The notes beneath the pieces are model-generated. The model saw only the letters and a list, made by a program, of their open reading frames with translations, searched no databases and was not told where the DNA came from. Shown one piece after another: positions 57,367 through 58,095 of a DNA stretch of 58,095 nucleotides. Source of the stretch: Bacteroidales bacterium (GTDB lineage: Bacteria; Bacteroidota; Bacteroidia; Bacteroidales; UBA932). Every line of letters begins with the position of its first letter. Within the stretch, counting starts at the first letter, position 1. The translations under genes were made by a program, and so were the position numbers. The DNA is taken from contig JAKSJQ010000009.1 in assembly GCA_024402115.1 (NCBI GenBank), positions 1 through 58,095 of the forward strand, given 5' to 3'.

Positions 57367-58095
57367 TTAGAAAGTGAATCCAAGCCTGAGTCCGACGGCA
57401 TTGTCGGTCACGTTCGCCCTTCCGGAGAAGGCGTACGCGTTGTCAGGCAGAATGATGGTTGGTTCAATCTGCATGCTCAGGTCTTCGGAGACCTCGAAAT
57501 CATGCATGTATGCGAATACGTTCGCATCTATGACGTTCAGCAGGTACACTGCCAGCACTCCGAGTATCGAATAGTCCCTGTACCTTCGGTAGACGTCGCG
57601 ATAGTACTTCGCCGTCTCTCCGGAGATGCTTCCGTCGTATTCGACTCCCGGCGTGGTTGCCTGGTTATGTATCCACTTGAACCTTTTGTAGTTCGTGTTG
57701 TTCGTGTAGAGGAAATATCCGGCGGTGATCATTCCGCCCTGGTAGATCGGGATCTTCCAGTACTCGCCGTTGTATGCCTGTCCGAGACCCGGGAAGAGGA
57801 GGGAGTAGATGGTAGCCCTGCCCGGAAGCGGATGCTGGCTCCTGTCGTAGCAGAACACACCGTCCATCAGCGAAGCCCAGTAGCACACTCCTGCTCCGAC
57901 GAACATCCATGTGCTGAGGTTCTTGGCCTTGTTGTCGACGAAAGGCTCCGGCGTAGATGGCATACCTCCGCCCGCTATGATCTCGCTGTTCTCCTCGGCC
58001 CATGCAGTATGGGCCTTGACTGACTTGTTGTACCTCGCGCGGTAGTATCCGCCGACTCCGGCGAATCCACCAATGGTTCCGTACACTATCGGGAG
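57367..58095 (-). CDS. DUF5683 protein, apparently with a duplicated unit (5' end outside window)
   Basis: Function unknown; upstream partner of the MltD-like gene. The frame is open through the window end (243 codons visible), so the start lies outside. The DUF5683 core SLLFPGLGQAYNGEYWKIPI is followed by a membrane segment and TNNTNYKRF. Near the window edge the sequence LPIVYGTIGGFAGVGGYYRA looks like a second, earlier copy of the end of that core. At least three hydrophobic segments are visible (KNLSTWMFVGAGVCYWASLM, YSILGVLAVYLLNVIDANVF). The C-terminal strands (AVGLRLGFTF) suggest an envelope location. It is 16 bases upstream of the MltD-like ATG. Confidence 0.82.
   Translation of the reverse strand, partial: LPIVYGTIGGFAGVGGYYRARYNKSVKAHTAWAEENSEIIAGGGMPSTPEPFVDNKAKNLSTWMFVGAGVCYWASLMDGVFCYDRSQHPLPGRATIYSLLFPGLGQAYNGEYWKIPIYQGGMITAGYFLYTNNTNYKRFKWIHNQATTPGVEYDGSISGETAKYYRDVYRRYRDYSILGVLAVYLLNVIDANVFAYMHDFEVSEDLSMQIEPTIILPDNAYAFSGRANVTDNAVGLRLGFTF

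Overview
The window is chromosomal DNA from a member of the Bacteroidota, most likely Bacteroidales. The evidence is the repeated -7 box TAnnTTTG, in several cases with a -33 TTTG about 19 bases upstream, and the trp gene order B-E-G-D-C-F-A. Typical family content also points there: DUF5683, DUF6057-like, a helix-hairpin-helix outer-membrane barrel, SGNH/GH51/GH54/GH43 glycan enzymes and a short-form QueF. Genus cannot be named from the sequence alone.

Layout. 1-2717 (minus): murF (cut by the window edge), dut and an alanine/Na+ symporter. 2742-3764: tRNA-Ala(TGC), then about 900 bases of repeat-rich non-coding DNA. 3765-11114: a lipoprotein peptidyl-prolyl isomerase, RidA, a secreted SGNH-esterase/GH51 arabinofuranosidase fusion, a DUF2207-LemA pair and a HAD phosphatase. 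11115-11573: non-coding, with a candidate small RNA and a palindromic promoter. 11574-17649: two convergent AraC-type regulators, two tandem long-chain acyl-CoA synthetases and an SDR oxidoreductase. 17707-22534: gamma-carbonic anhydrase, PgeF/laccase-domain protein, two-layer EamA exporter, metallo-beta-lactamase-fold lipoprotein, QueF and PurA. 22535-23179: non-coding palindromes. 23180-30050: rmuC-acyltransferase-acyl-CoA synthetase operon (minus), a two-domain ABC ATPase and a sialate O-acetylesterase. 30088-37477 (minus): trpBEGDCFA plus a terminal EamA transporter, preceded by a leader peptide with three consecutive Trp codons and an attenuator. 37577-44854: a membrane/TPR-like protein, a lipoprotein with a CxxCH motif, an M28 peptidase, MetY and ObgE. 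44855-45553: non-coding tandem array. 45554-51022: GH54 arabinofuranosidase, GH43 arabinanase and glycerate kinase. 51146-58095: adk, hpt, HhH outer-membrane barrel, dicarboxylate/amino-acid symporter, MltD-like LysM lytic transglycosylase and DUF5683 (cut by the edge).

How the parts work together. The enzymes at 5038, 45554 and 48961 point to use of arabinan/arabinoxylan and acetylated plant glycans. There is no SusC/SusD pair in the window, so these are not a complete polysaccharide utilisation locus here. The trp operon is a full chorismate-to-tryptophan pathway controlled by leader-peptide attenuation, and its last gene is translationally coupled to a DMT-family exporter. Cell-wall genes (murF, mltD, DUF5683) and housekeeping genes (dut, purA, adk, hpt, obgE, tRNA-Ala) are interleaved.

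The most unusual signal is a family of 72-base units, each an imperfect palindrome plus linker. They occur in phase in three separate intergenic regions (2, 2 and 5 units at exactly 72-base pitch). The second is a nested palindrome and tandem-repeat structure that takes in the 3' end of tRNA-Ala.
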